This document shows, one piece after another, positions 40,129 to 47,714 of a stretch of 47,714 nucleotides of DNA. Both the position numbers and the translations under genes were made by a program. Location of the stretch: assembly GCF_003386235.1 (NCBI RefSeq), contig NZ_QRDZ01000050.1, forward strand, positions 1 to 47,714, written 5' to 3'. Under the pieces are notes generated by a model, which was given only the letters and a program-made list of their open reading frames with translations, did no database searches and was not told the DNA's origin. This DNA comes from Cohnella phaseoli (GTDB taxonomy: Bacteria > Bacillota > Bacilli > Paenibacillales > Paenibacillaceae). Position 1 is the stretch's first letter. Each line of letters starts with the position of its first letter.

Positions 40129-41637
40129 GTGCATAGATTCAATGTTATGATGTATGGAGCGGCAGGAAACGGCATGGTTAATGATACGCAAGCAATTCAA
40201 TCGGCAATTGACGCTTGCGCAGAAGCAGGAGGGGGCATCGTATACTTACCTCCTGGGCGATTCCGGATCGGCACCGTCTGTCTCAGAAGCAACCTGACGC
40301 TGCAGCTTGATCCGGGCGCGGTGCTGGCTGCCAGCACGAATAAAGAGGATTACCGGTTCGTTACGGTATATGAGCGATGCGTGAACTCGACAATTCAGAC
40401 AGGCAACTTGTATGGGAAAGACATTGCCAACGTCAAGATTACCGGGAATGGCGCCATAGAAGGCGAGGACCGGGCATTCTGGACCAGGAAAGATTCATCC
40501 GGCGATAGCTGGAACTCCGTGCCCATCCATTATTGGCCCAAAGAGTGGCGGCCAATGGGAATTATGCTGGAAGGGTGCAGCAATGTCCAGATTCATGAGA
40601 TTACAATCCTGAATTCATCGGTATACTCCGGTTGGCTGGTCGATTGTCAGCGAATTCAGCTGCGAGGCCTGCAAATCTTGAACGATTTCCATGGGCCCAA
40701 CACAGACGGCTTTCACTTTAGCTCCTGCCGGGACGTTCATGTAGCCGACTGTCATTTTGTTACCGGAGACGACGCAATCGCGATTGATGCCGATGGCATC
40801 GACAAGGCTGAGAATTACACGATTACCAATTGCACGTTCAACACGTCCGTCAATTGCTTCCGCATATTTACCGGGCTGGATCCATGGTTTGCCGTTGATA
40901 GCTATAATGAAGTACGTAATATCTCGATTAGCAATTGTTCCGTGAGCAATGCCGCCGGATTTCTCAATGTGACCGCGGATAATGGGTTGATCGAAGGCAT
41001 TACGGCAACTAACACTAATCTACAAATGGAGCAAGAAGGCACGCCGATCTTCCTCATGACGAACCGCGGGACGATTCGAAATGTGTCTGTGAGCCACTTA
41101 ATGGCACGATCGAACGGGGCATGCGTCATTGTCGGCCAACCCGGTGACAGCATCGACAACATCGAGCTTTCGCATATTCAATTTGAGGTTGCTGCCAAGA
41201 AGAAGGAGTTCGGACTCGACATTCCCGATGATATTCAAGGCTATGCGTACCATCACTTTGTTCCGTACAATTTGTACTTCCGTTATGCAGAGCATATCAA
41301 GCTGCACAACGTGTCGATCCGGTGGCTGGATTCGGAGGTTGGGGATAGCTGGAGCGCGCTGAAATGCCGCCATATCGGGAGGATTGACATCGACGGCTTC
41401 AGCGGCAAGCAGGCCGGAGACGATCCGCAGATGCCAGCGATCAGCTTCGCGAATGTGGGGGAAGCCTGGATCACCCGAAGCAGGGCGCTGCCTGGAACAA
41501 AAGTGTTCGTGCAGGCGACGGGCGGAGACACGCGCGATATTCATCTATCGGGCAATGATCTGCGTCATGCGAACGAAGCTGTGAAGGTAGACCGGAACGT
41601 GCCGCTTGAAGCGATATACGTATGGGAAAACAGATAA
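40129..41637 (+). CDS. GH28-like (polygalacturonase-fold) protein
   Basis: 502 residues, no signal peptide, so probably acts in the cytoplasm on imported oligosaccharide. The lead-in FNVMMYGAAGNGMVNDTQAI and AEAGGGIVYLPPGRF is the classical start of pectin-lyase-fold GH28 proteins. Two of the four GH28 motifs are clear: NTDGFHF (D193) and GDDAIAID (D214-D215), the catalytic aspartates. The third motif (G-H-G) is not seen: FRIFTGLDPWF stands where it would be expected. The R-I-K motif is also missing. So it may be a divergent glycosidase or use another mechanism. Start GTG 40129 behind GGGAG. The context suggests galacturonic-acid-containing oligosaccharides (inference). Confidence 0.85.
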   Translation: MHRFNVMMYGAAGNGMVNDTQAIQSAIDACAEAGGGIVYLPPGRFRIGTVCLRSNLTLQLDPGAVLAASTNKEDYRFVTVYERCVNSTIQTGNLYGKDIANVKITGNGAIEGEDRAFWTRKDSSGDSWNSVPIHYWPKEWRPMGIMLEGCSNVQIHEITILNSSVYSGWLVDCQRIQLRGLQILNDFHGPNTDGFHFSSCRDVHVADCHFVTGDDAIAIDADGIDKAENYTITNCTFNTSVNCFRIFTGLDPWFAVDSYNEVRNISISNCSVSNAAGFLNVTADNGLIEGITATNTNLQMEQEGTPIFLMTNRGTIRNVSVSHLMARSNGACVIVGQPGDSIDNIELSHIQFEVAAKKKEFGLDIPDDIQGYAYHHFVPYNLYFRYAEHIKLHNVSIRWLDSEVGDSWSALKCRHIGRIDIDGFSGKQAGDDPQMPAISFANVGEAWITRSRALPGTKVFVQATGGDTRDIHLSGNDLRHANEAVKVDRNVPLEAIYVWENR

Positions 41638-41678
41638 GGGCGAGGTTATAGTCTATTAATAGAAGAGGAAGTGTTAAC

Positions 41679-42539
41679 GTGAAGCTGGGCATAAGTTCAT
41701 ATTCCCTGTCCCGGTTGGTGCTGGAAGGGAAAATGACCATTTTTGACGTACTGGATTGGGTTTCCGCGCAAGGCGCCCAGCATGTGGAAATCGTCGCAGG
41801 CGGGCCGCTGACTATCGATGCGGCGATGGCGGAGGAAATTCGGAAGTATGCTCAAGATTTGGGATTGTCGATTTCGAATTACTTAATTGGCGCCGACTTT
41901 GCGACGGATGACGAGGACCTCTTCGAAGCAGAAGTGCATCGCGTCATAGGGGAGGTAGATATCGCGAACCGCTTGGGCGCGAATCAGATGCGTCACGATG
42001 TGGCATGGCGGCCGGCAGAGGAAGCAACCGTTGCAGCATTCGATCGTGATTTGCCTAGACTGGCGGATGCATGCGCGAGGATAGCGGATTACGCAGCCCA
42101 GCATGGGATGAAGACCAGCGTTGAGAATCACGGCTATCATGTACAGGGAAGCGAGCGCGTTCAGCGTTTAATCGCTGCGGTGAACCGTTCCAATTTCAGA
42201 ACGACGCTGGACATCGGCAATTTCATGTGTGCTGATGAAGACTCCGTGGTCGGGGTGAAGCGCAATATCGGATGGGCTGCGATGATCCACTTGAAGGATT
42301 TCTATCTGCGGCCTTCGTATCGAAATCCGGGAGCGGGCTGGTTCACGACAACTTCCGGAAATTACTTGCGAGGCGCTATTGTCGGACAAGGAGACATCGA
42401 TATGCGGGAAGTGCTGCGTGTGATCAAGACGAGTGGTTATGAGGGTCCGATCTCGATCGAATTCGAAGGACTGGAGGACTGTCTAAGCGGTACGGAGAGT
42501 GCCTTCAGGAATGCGCTCAGCATTTGGAACGAAGTTTGA
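41679..42539 (+). CDS. TIM-barrel sugar (phosphate) isomerase/epimerase
   Basis: 286 residues of the AP-endonuclease-2-like xylose-isomerase TIM-barrel family, cytoplasmic. The four expected metal ligands are visible at strand ends: E149 (TSVENHGYH), D178 (TTLDIGNF), H204 (MIHLKDFY) and E261 (ISIEFEG). The start codon is GTG 41679 with AGAAGAGG ahead. It stands between the GH28-like gene and two oxidoreductase genes. In inositol and 3-keto-sugar pathways this family isomerises or dehydrates keto-sugars made by Gfo/Idh/MocA enzymes, so a coupled reaction is plausible here. The exact substrate cannot be read. Confidence 0.88.
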   Translation: MKLGISSYSLSRLVLEGKMTIFDVLDWVSAQGAQHVEIVAGGPLTIDAAMAEEIRKYAQDLGLSISNYLIGADFATDDEDLFEAEVHRVIGEVDIANRLGANQMRHDVAWRPAEEATVAAFDRDLPRLADACARIADYAAQHGMKTSVENHGYHVQGSERVQRLIAAVNRSNFRTTLDIGNFMCADEDSVVGVKRNIGWAAMIHLKDFYLRPSYRNPGAGWFTTTSGNYLRGAIVGQGDIDMREVLRVIKTSGYEGPISIEFEGLEDCLSGTESAFRNALSIWNEV

Positions 42540-42609
42540 ACAGCAGGGATTGCAGTTGTTTATATGTCATCCGTAATCGAATAATGACTCGGAGAATAGA
42601 GGGATAGCC

Positions 42610-43632
42610 ATGTCAATCTTGCGGTTTGTCGTGGTAGGTACCGGATGGGTGGCCGGCGAATATTTGAAAGCAATCCATGCCCGCGAGGATGCGGAAGTAT
42701 ACGGCATCGTCAGTCAGAGCGAAGAGCGTGCGCGACAACGGCTGGCGGAATTGTCCATAGAGGCACGCGTTTTCGAACGTTATGAGGAAGCGGTGAAGGA
42801 TGCCAATGTCGATGCCGTTGTTCTCTGTTCTACACCGGAGCTTCGACCGGATCATACGATCTTGGCCGCACAGCACGGTAAACACGCTGTGCTTGAGAAG
42901 CCGCTCGCTATGGATCGGAAGGCGTTGTGGTCAATGGCGGACGCGATTGAGTCGAATCCGATTCAGACGGTCGTCGGATTTGTTTTGCGCTGGAACCCAT
43001 CGATTGCCAACACGAAGACACTAATTGATGATGATGCGATCGGCCGGGTATTCATGGCCCAGATCGACTATTGGCACCATATAGGCCCACAATATCCCCA
43101 ATACCGCTGGAGCAAGGGCAAAGCGGCTGGCGGCAGCAGCATGCTGTCGGCAGGCTGTCATGCCGTGGACGCCGTCCGTTATTTTGCCGGCAATATTGAG
43201 GAAGTAACGGCTTACAGCTGCCATACCTGGGCAGACAGCGACTACGAATTCGATCCCAATGCCATTGCCATCTTTAAGCTGAGTAACGGCGGCATCGGCA
43301 AGGTATCGTCTTCCCTGGAGTGCAGAACGCCTTATAAGTTCAACGTGCATCTGCTTGGAGAGAAGGGCGCGATTTTGAACAATCAGCTCTTCAGCCATAA
43401 GCTGCCCGGTCAAACCGATTACGCGACGATTCCGACGATTTTGCCGGATAGCGGGGATGTATCCCATCACCCGTTCGCTGAGGAGATCGATGATTTCGTA
43501 AATGCCATTGTTAATCGTACGAAGACGCGCTGCGACTTCTTCGAAGCCTTGCAGTCGATGGAGGTCTGCTTTGCAATCGATGAGTCGATCGCAAGCGGTC
43601 GGAGCGTTAAATTGCCATTGGAACGAAATTAA
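42610..43632 (+). CDS. Gfo/Idh/MocA-family oxidoreductase 1
   Basis: 340 residues, cytoplasmic NAD(P)-dependent sugar dehydrogenase family. The Rossmann start is VVVGTGWVAGEYLKAIHARE. The conserved VLEKPLAM holds the catalytic lysine K97. The GFO_IDH C-terminal domain has SAGCHAVDAVRYFAGNIEEV, giving the H and D that normally follow. It lies about 70 bases after the isomerase gene. Two such enzymes in tandem could oxidise and later re-reduce a sugar carbon. The second gene at 43667 is related but clearly distinct. Confidence 0.92.
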   Translation: MSILRFVVVGTGWVAGEYLKAIHAREDAEVYGIVSQSEERARQRLAELSIEARVFERYEEAVKDANVDAVVLCSTPELRPDHTILAAQHGKHAVLEKPLAMDRKALWSMADAIESNPIQTVVGFVLRWNPSIANTKTLIDDDAIGRVFMAQIDYWHHIGPQYPQYRWSKGKAAGGSSMLSAGCHAVDAVRYFAGNIEEVTAYSCHTWADSDYEFDPNAIAIFKLSNGGIGKVSSSLECRTPYKFNVHLLGEKGAILNNQLFSHKLPGQTDYATIPTILPDSGDVSHHPFAEEIDDFVNAIVNRTKTRCDFFEALQSMEVCFAIDESIASGRSVKLPLERN

Positions 43633-43666
43633 TAAGACTGCCCATGAGAAAGGTTGGAGCGTGCAT

Positions 43667-44644
43667 ATGAGCATTAGAATCGGATTTATCGGCTTGGGAG
43701 ACATCGCCAATCTACACATTCAAGGCCTGCAGCGTATTGAGGGAGCGGACATTGTCGCAGTATACGACCTGAACAGGGATAAGGCGGTCAATGCCGCGGA
43801 AAGAACAGGCGCGCAGGTCATGGATAGCGCGGAACAAGTGCTGGATCCGGAACGGATCGATGCAGTATATATTTGCACGCCGCAGTTTGCGAGAGGGAAC
43901 CTGGAGGAAACTGCGGCTCTACGGGGCATTCATCTGTTCGTAGAGAAACCGCTGGGCCTTGATCTGGGCGAAGTCCGCCGTAAGGAAAAGGCGATACTGG
44001 AAGCGGGCATCGTTCATTCCGTCGGTTACTGTCTTCGTTACCTCGACACCGTGCAGCAGGCGAGAGCGTATTTGCAAGACCGGAAGCCGCATTTAATCCA
44101 AGCTTATCGGTTCGGCGGCACGCATCCGGCGGAGTGGTGGCACCGGCTTGACCTGTCTGGAGGACATCTGGTGGATGCTGCCACCCATCAGGTGGACATG
44201 ATCCGTTATATAGCCGGGGAATTCAGCGAGGTCGAAGGGAAATTCGGCCGCGTGTCCTTTGACCGGATGCAGTCGAAGGGGACGATATACGATGCAGGAG
44301 CCATTTCCTTCGCGATGGAGCAAGGGGCGGTCGGCAGCCTTACAGAATCTTGTCATTCCGCTTATCACATCGCATCCGATGTTAAAGTGTTCGGCCACGA
44401 TTTCTTCATCCATCTCAGCGGCAACGGCTTTGGATTGACAATCGTCGACGACACAGGAGACGAGACCTTCACGTCTGCGCTGGATCCGTATTTCGAACAA
44501 AGCAAAGCTTTTGTCGAAGCGGTCAAGACGAATACCCAGGAGCCGATCTTAAGCAGCTATTCAGACGGAGCGCGAACGCTCGCTTTTACACTTGCGGCCA
44601 ACCGATCCGCGGAGCAGCTTAACCCGATTCGACTATCGCCCTGA
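43667..44644 (+). CDS. Gfo/Idh/MocA-family oxidoreductase 2
   Basis: About 325 residues. Rossmann motif IGFIGLGDIANLHIQGLQRI, catalytic lysine in FVEKPLGLDLGE, and GGHLVDAATHQVDMIRYIAG in the second domain. ATG 43667 follows GGAG (43656-43659); the frame is open upstream to 43502 only because it runs over the previous gene. It is the last gene of locus 2. Directly after its stop the base composition drops sharply and an unrelated frame begins without a start codon or terminator, which looks like a join. Confidence 0.92.
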   Translation: MSIRIGFIGLGDIANLHIQGLQRIEGADIVAVYDLNRDKAVNAAERTGAQVMDSAEQVLDPERIDAVYICTPQFARGNLEETAALRGIHLFVEKPLGLDLGEVRRKEKAILEAGIVHSVGYCLRYLDTVQQARAYLQDRKPHLIQAYRFGGTHPAEWWHRLDLSGGHLVDAATHQVDMIRYIAGEFSEVEGKFGRVSFDRMQSKGTIYDAGAISFAMEQGAVGSLTESCHSAYHIASDVKVFGHDFFIHLSGNGFGLTIVDDTGDETFTSALDPYFEQSKAFVEAVKTNTQEPILSSYSDGARTLAFTLAANRSAEQLNPIRLSP

Positions 44645-44646
44645 AG

Positions 44647-45015
44647 TTGAAGCCCACACCCGTAACCTACTTATTCACAGACTATTCAACGGTTCCTACA
44701 GCACTAGTTGGTAGTAGCACAAAAGTCGAGTGGGTGTATAATTCTAATAATGGAAAGCCTGTAGCAGGTGTAAACGCAGGAACATATGGCGCTAAGTTCA
44801 GTATTAATAACACAACAAGTACAACATCTTATGCCTCAGAAAAAACTTATGGCGGTGCCATGAGTATCCCTACACCTGTTGGCACTTTCAGCGGTTCAGT
44901 AACAACTGCATATAGAACCTCACACTCAATTACTTGGTCTACAACTTTGGCGAATACAACTTTTTACCATTATGACATGGATAATACTTTGCAAATGTTT
45001 TACGCTACTTATTAA
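44647..45015 (+). pseudogene. C-terminal remnant of a secreted-type protein
   Basis: 122 codons, rich in Thr, Ser, Tyr and Asn (STKVEWVYNSNNGKPVAGVN, SITWSTTLANTTFYHYDMDN), as in extracellular beta-proteins. The frame opens at a TTG two bases past the previous stop with no ribosome binding site and no signal peptide, so the N-terminal part is probably lost. It is AT-rich, in contrast with the gene before. A long hairpin follows. I recognise no family. Confidence 0.5.
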
Positions 45016-45028
45016 GGAAGTATAAAAT

Positions 45029-45063
45029 AGAATTAACCAGAGTAAATTACTCTGGTTAATTCT
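45029..45063 (+). terminator. Long hairpin, probable terminator
   Basis: A 17-bp perfect stem, left arm 45029-45045 (AGAATTAACCAGAGTAA) and right arm 45047-45063, separated by a single base. There is no long T run, so it may serve as an mRNA 3' end. It lies 14 bases past the remnant's stop. Confidence 0.6.
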
Positions 45064-45081
45064 GCCAAAGGAGGGATACTC

Positions 45082-45492
45082 ATGAGAATAAAGCTAAAAG
45101 TAATTCTAACTGTAACAATTGTACTTCTTCTACTTGGAGGCTGTCAGGGTAACCCAACAATTACTGAACAAAAATCATTTGATTTTACAGCTATTACATA
45201 TGGGATAGTGAAACAGAAACAGTTAAAAATAGACAATACTAAAATATTATATACTCTGAGTTTAAAGGAATTTAACCCAAATGGATTTGAATTTGACAAG
45301 TATAACAATCAATTCGTTGAGAACGATGACATTAAATTCGTTTATATCGTCAGTGAGACCAAAATTTATGATTCAAAGAGCTCTCCTATTCAAGTAGACG
45401 ACATTACATTAGACAGTAAAATAAAGTTATCATTGCACTTTCTTAATGATTATTTGTTAGTTGCTGATAAAATAAGTATATACGAAGATTAG
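45082..45492 (+). CDS. Hypothetical lipoprotein
   Basis: 136 residues. A signal of type II (KLKVILTVTIVLLLLGGC, lipobox LGGC, lipidated C21) anchors it to the outer face of the membrane. The rest is a small beta-rich domain (FDFTAITYGIVKQKQLKIDN, KLSLHFLNDYLLVADKISIY) with no family I recognise. AAAGGAGG lies ahead of the ATG. It follows the hairpin at 45029-45063, so is probably transcribed separately. AT-rich accessory gene. Confidence 0.75.
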   Translation: MRIKLKVILTVTIVLLLLGGCQGNPTITEQKSFDFTAITYGIVKQKQLKIDNTKILYTLSLKEFNPNGFEFDKYNNQFVENDDIKFVYIVSETKIYDSKSSPIQVDDITLDSKIKLSLHFLNDYLLVADKISIYED

Positions 45493-45526
45493 TCTTATGC
45501 ATTCCGGCTTATACATTTTTAAGAGA

Positions 45527-45735
45527 TCTTCTGAAGCCTCCTGGAGTATGTTCCACTCATAGCGGTTATTTCGATTATGCAAACAATAGCCGTCTAATGA
45601 TAGAACGTAAGCTTTTTTCATTTGGATTAGGAGCGAATTCGAAAAACGTCACTACTACAAAAAACTCGATCTCTGGGCATACTAATAAAGTAGGAAAAAT
45701 CGAACGAAGGTGTGCAAGAAGACGAAAAAGTACTT
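45527..45735 (+). other. Open coding-like frame, possible remnant
   Basis: The stretch reads GVCSTHSGYFDYANNSRLMI and then FSFGLGANSKNVTTT before it overlaps the recombinase remnant. It has no start or ribosome binding site. It may be a decayed gene end; the family is unknown. Confidence 0.25.
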
Positions 45736-46310
45736 GATAAATTGTTAGAATGTTCTCCTGCGTTCATCGGGAGATTTTGTGCCGAAAAAACTGAACTGGC
45801 AGCTTCATCTAAAATTGCATACCTAAAGGATTTTGAATGTTTTATTAAGTGGCCCCAAAGAATACTCACGACAGAATTTTTTATGAATCAAATCGCTTGA
45901 GAGATGCATCAATTATCAGCCTGATTGCTGATTCTGGCCTCCGTATTTCCGAAATCAGATTGTTAAACTTTAATAATATTGATATAACCAAGAACCAAAT
46001 ATCTATTAATAGAAGGAGACAGAGAGGGAGAGACCAGTACTTTGGCACCTTAACCAAGAGTATCATTGATGAGTACATGTCAATTGAATTTGGTAATGAA
46101 TCAATTGGCTCGCCATTTTTTCGAACGAAAGGTAGAAATTCAAATGGCACTAGAATAACTAGGCGTGCCTTAGAACTAATAATTGAGAAATATGCTAATG
46201 CATATGGGAGATCGATGATTACAGCAAATCGTATAAGACAGACTTTTGTACTCAACTTCTTGGAATCATCTAAAATTTCAACTGGAGAAATACAATCTTT
46301 CAGTAACTGA
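45712..46310 (+). pseudogene. Tyrosine recombinase (phage-integrase family), internally deleted and truncated
   Basis: Part 1 (45712-45850) encodes the start of the core-binding SAM-like domain: FIGRFCAEKTELAASSKIAY, LKDFECFIKW. Near 45850 the reading frame changes and about 100 residues are missing. The rest picks up inside the catalytic domain: NRLRDASIISLIADSGLRIS with the first catalytic Arg. It runs to TANRIRQTFVLNFLE with the second Arg of the H-x-x-R box (H replaced by N), then stops before the box holding the nucleophilic Tyr. It cannot be active. An integrase relic at the edge of AT-rich accessory DNA suggests a past integrated element. Confidence 0.78.
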
Positions 46311-46369
46311 TATGATCGGAGTGTATTCGAAATATAATGATTACGGAAACAAAATGGGGGAATCGGATA

Positions 46370-46468
46370 ATGTTCTTACCAGACAACAAAAAATTAAGTT
46401 ATATGGCTATAAGTCAACTTAAGGACATGTGTATAAAATACGGGTTTTGTGAAATAGTCAAATTATAG
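46370..46468 (+). CDS. Possible small protein, 32 residues
   Basis: ATG 46370 with GGGGG at 46356-46360 upstream; it reads MFLPDNKKLSYMAISQLKDM and ends at TAG 46466-46468. The spacing to the ribosome binding site is 9 bases. The gene converges on the minus-strand gene ending at 46458 and overlaps its end by 11 bases. No family recognised. Confidence 0.4.
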   Translation: MFLPDNKKLSYMAISQLKDMCIKYGFCEIVKL

Positions 46469-46736
46469 TTTGCTGTAAATTCCTATAATCCTCAATATAA
46501 CCATTACCTTGGTAACCTTCATCATTAAAACCCTGTTGCTTGAAATGTTCTACACGTCGTCTTGGAGTTTCAGTTTCAGTTAACTGTGAATCGTTAATGA
46601 AATACTTGTCACATGAAACGCACTTTAGATGGTCTCTTTGAAACTTCTTACCTATAGCTGTGTCAAACCAATTCAACTCAGAATCACATATTGGGAAAAA
46701 CAACGTATGGTTCGTAAGTTTATCTATAAGTCGCAT
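46458..46736 (-). CDS. Small hypothetical protein with one Cys-x-x-Cys
   Basis: 92 residues, soluble, basic middle region. One C-x-x-C pair (LKCVSCDKYFINDSQ, near residue 40) and a single earlier Cys (FPICDSELNWF) could form a partial zinc-binding site, but a full zinc ribbon is not seen. GGGGTGAT on the minus strand gives a good ribosome binding site before ATG 46736. It lies 23 bases after the stop of the gene at 46760, in the same orientation, so the two probably form one transcript. Family not recognised. Confidence 0.6.
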   Translation of the reverse strand: MRLIDKLTNHTLFFPICDSELNWFDTAIGKKFQRDHLKCVSCDKYFINDSQLTETETPRRRVEHFKQQGFNDEGYQGNGYIEDYRNLQQTII

Positions 46737-46759
46737 CGTTGATCACCCCACCAATACAC

Positions 46760-47714
46760 CTATTTTGGTAATAGACCCTTAGATCCAAGTATTTCCATTT
46801 TGTGGCCAGGAATACTCTTTTCAAGTTCTATGATGTCCAAGCCCTCCCAATCGACAAACAAAACAAAATCTTCGGATAGTAATGGGAAATCAGACCAATC
46901 CGTCTCATTTACTGTATAAGCGACTTCTTGCCATAGTGCCATGCTTTCCTCCCACCAATTATCTGTATTATGCCAATACATAATAAGTGTTCTTAGCATT
47001 GTTACTAATTCTTGATCCGTAAGTTCTTGTTGATAATTCACTGGATGCTCTCCAGAACTCCAAATAAATTCGATATCCTCTTTGTTTTCTATTTGCTCTT
47101 CTCTAATATATTGTAATCCTGGATGGAAAATGGGTGAGTATACAGAAGGAGCTTCACCATGCAAATAAATGGCTAAGAAACAACAACGTCTATCCACCAA
47201 GTCTAAGCAGACAGTTTCAATAACTTTTACTAATGCTATTTTTAGTCTTTCCTTAACTTCTTTATATAGTAGTGTAGCCTCTTCATCCGACAATTTTATG
47301 TAAATGACACCCTTATTGCCATCTAATACCCGGATGAGCTCACCCTCTTCATCATACTCAAAATAAGTACGAACAAGATGAGAATAATAATAAGGATCAA
47401 CTAGAGGCTGATATACTTGGATTAAGCGCCCTCCCTCATATATGTAGTCTTCATAATGCAACTTATCAAATCGAGGGAAGTATTCTACACACCGGCTAAT
47501 GAAACCGTCTTGTATTAAGTATTCCTTAACGGAATCTAGTTCTCCTGTTACATACAATCTTGTGGTGATCCGGTTTTCTTCATAGACCGTATAAGCATAA
47601 CCATCAATTAATTCATCACACGCTGAGATAAGGAGTCTATTTTGAATATCAAACTCATAGTATGTGTTCGATTCGACATCCGTAACCTCTCCTGGAACTG
47701 TACTTTGCCGCCCG
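46760..47714 (-). CDS. Large hypothetical protein, 5' end outside the window
   Basis: The frame stays open to the window edge, so the TTG at 47557 is not the real start; about 317 residues are visible. The N-terminal visible part repeats a Y-x-Y/F-D-x-x-G-x-L pattern (YYEFDIQNRLLIS, YIYEGGRLIQVYQ, YFEYDEEGELIRV), as in RHS/YD-type or small beta-repeat proteins. The C-terminal half is acidic and helical (YKEVKERLKIALVKVIETVC, HNTDNWWEESMALWQEVAYT). This composition is common in cytoplasmic immunity proteins next to polymorphic toxins, but no toxin gene is visible, so the role is open. It is probably co-transcribed with the small gene downstream. Confidence 0.65.
   Translation of the reverse strand, partial: GRQSTVPGEVTDVESNTYYEFDIQNRLLISACDELIDGYAYTVYEENRITTRLYVTGELDSVKEYLIQDGFISRCVEYFPRFDKLHYEDYIYEGGRLIQVYQPLVDPYYYSHLVRTYFEYDEEGELIRVLDGNKGVIYIKLSDEEATLLYKEVKERLKIALVKVIETVCLDLVDRRCCFLAIYLHGEAPSVYSPIFHPGLQYIREEQIENKEDIEFIWSSGEHPVNYQQELTDQELVTMLRTLIMYWHNTDNWWEESMALWQEVAYTVNETDWSDFPLLSEDFVLFVDWEGLDIIELEKSIPGHKMEILGSKGLLPK

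Noticed and set aside
1..47714. tRNA, rRNA or known riboswitch
   Set aside because: No tRNA-like T-loop/acceptor arrangement, rRNA stretch or riboswitch consensus was recognised by eye; a covariance-model scan would be decisive.

Overview
The window looks like a low-to-mid GC Firmicute of the Paenibacillaceae, most likely Paenibacillus (inference). The support is Gram-positive ribosome binding sites, a cydABDC operon in the Bacillus order, lipoprotein-anchored CUT1 sugar transporters without their own ATPase, YesM/YesN-type two-component genes and membrane-bound AraC regulators beside glycosidases. Dispersed intergenic repeats of a kind I associate with Paenibacillus add to this. No rRNA, tRNA, CRISPR array or complete insertion sequence was recognised.

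Region by region. 1-2.6 kb: the tail of an unknown gene, a DUF3888-like secreted protein whose start is out of frame, a helical-repeat protein and a DUF6326 membrane protein. 2.7-8.8 kb: cydABDC (cytochrome bd oxidase plus the CydDC exporter) with its own promoter. 8.8-11.2 kb: AT-rich accessory genes, namely a DUF420/CtaM-like gene with a damaged start, a PH-like protein, a clearly frameshifted pseudogene and a GNAT acetyltransferase.

11.4-25.9 kb is sugar locus 1: a divergent membrane AraC regulator, a cytoplasmic GHL6-like glycosidase, a 1.36-kresidue secreted multidomain hydrolase-like protein, a lipoprotein binding protein, two permeases and a second GHL6-like glycosidase. About 130 bp of related DNA ending in a cre-like CcpA site lies upstream of both the first glycosidase and the binding-protein gene.

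25.9-30.6 kb is accessory: a nucleotidyltransferase, small hypothetical genes, a TetR/MFS divergent pair with a palindromic operator, and a repeat-rich 770-bp stretch with a perfect 40-nt palindrome and a gene remnant.

30.6-44.6 kb is sugar locus 2: a Tat-exported beta-helix protein on the minus strand, then a histidine kinase, response regulator, binding protein, two permeases, GH28-like protein, TIM-barrel isomerase and two Gfo/Idh/MocA oxidoreductases on the plus strand. Both loci carry paralogous transporters and no ATPase, so each probably borrows a shared MsmX-type ATPase. The enzyme set of locus 2 would suit import of a pectin-type oligosaccharide followed by an oxidation/isomerisation route, which is a hypothesis. 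44.6-47.7 kb returns sharply to AT-rich accessory DNA: a secreted-protein remnant, a lipoprotein, a truncated tyrosine recombinase and hypothetical genes, the last running off the window.

Broken reading frames recur in the AT-rich parts (near 97, 8865, 10220, 10400, 30480 and 45850). They mark decaying accessory DNA, assembly indels, or both.
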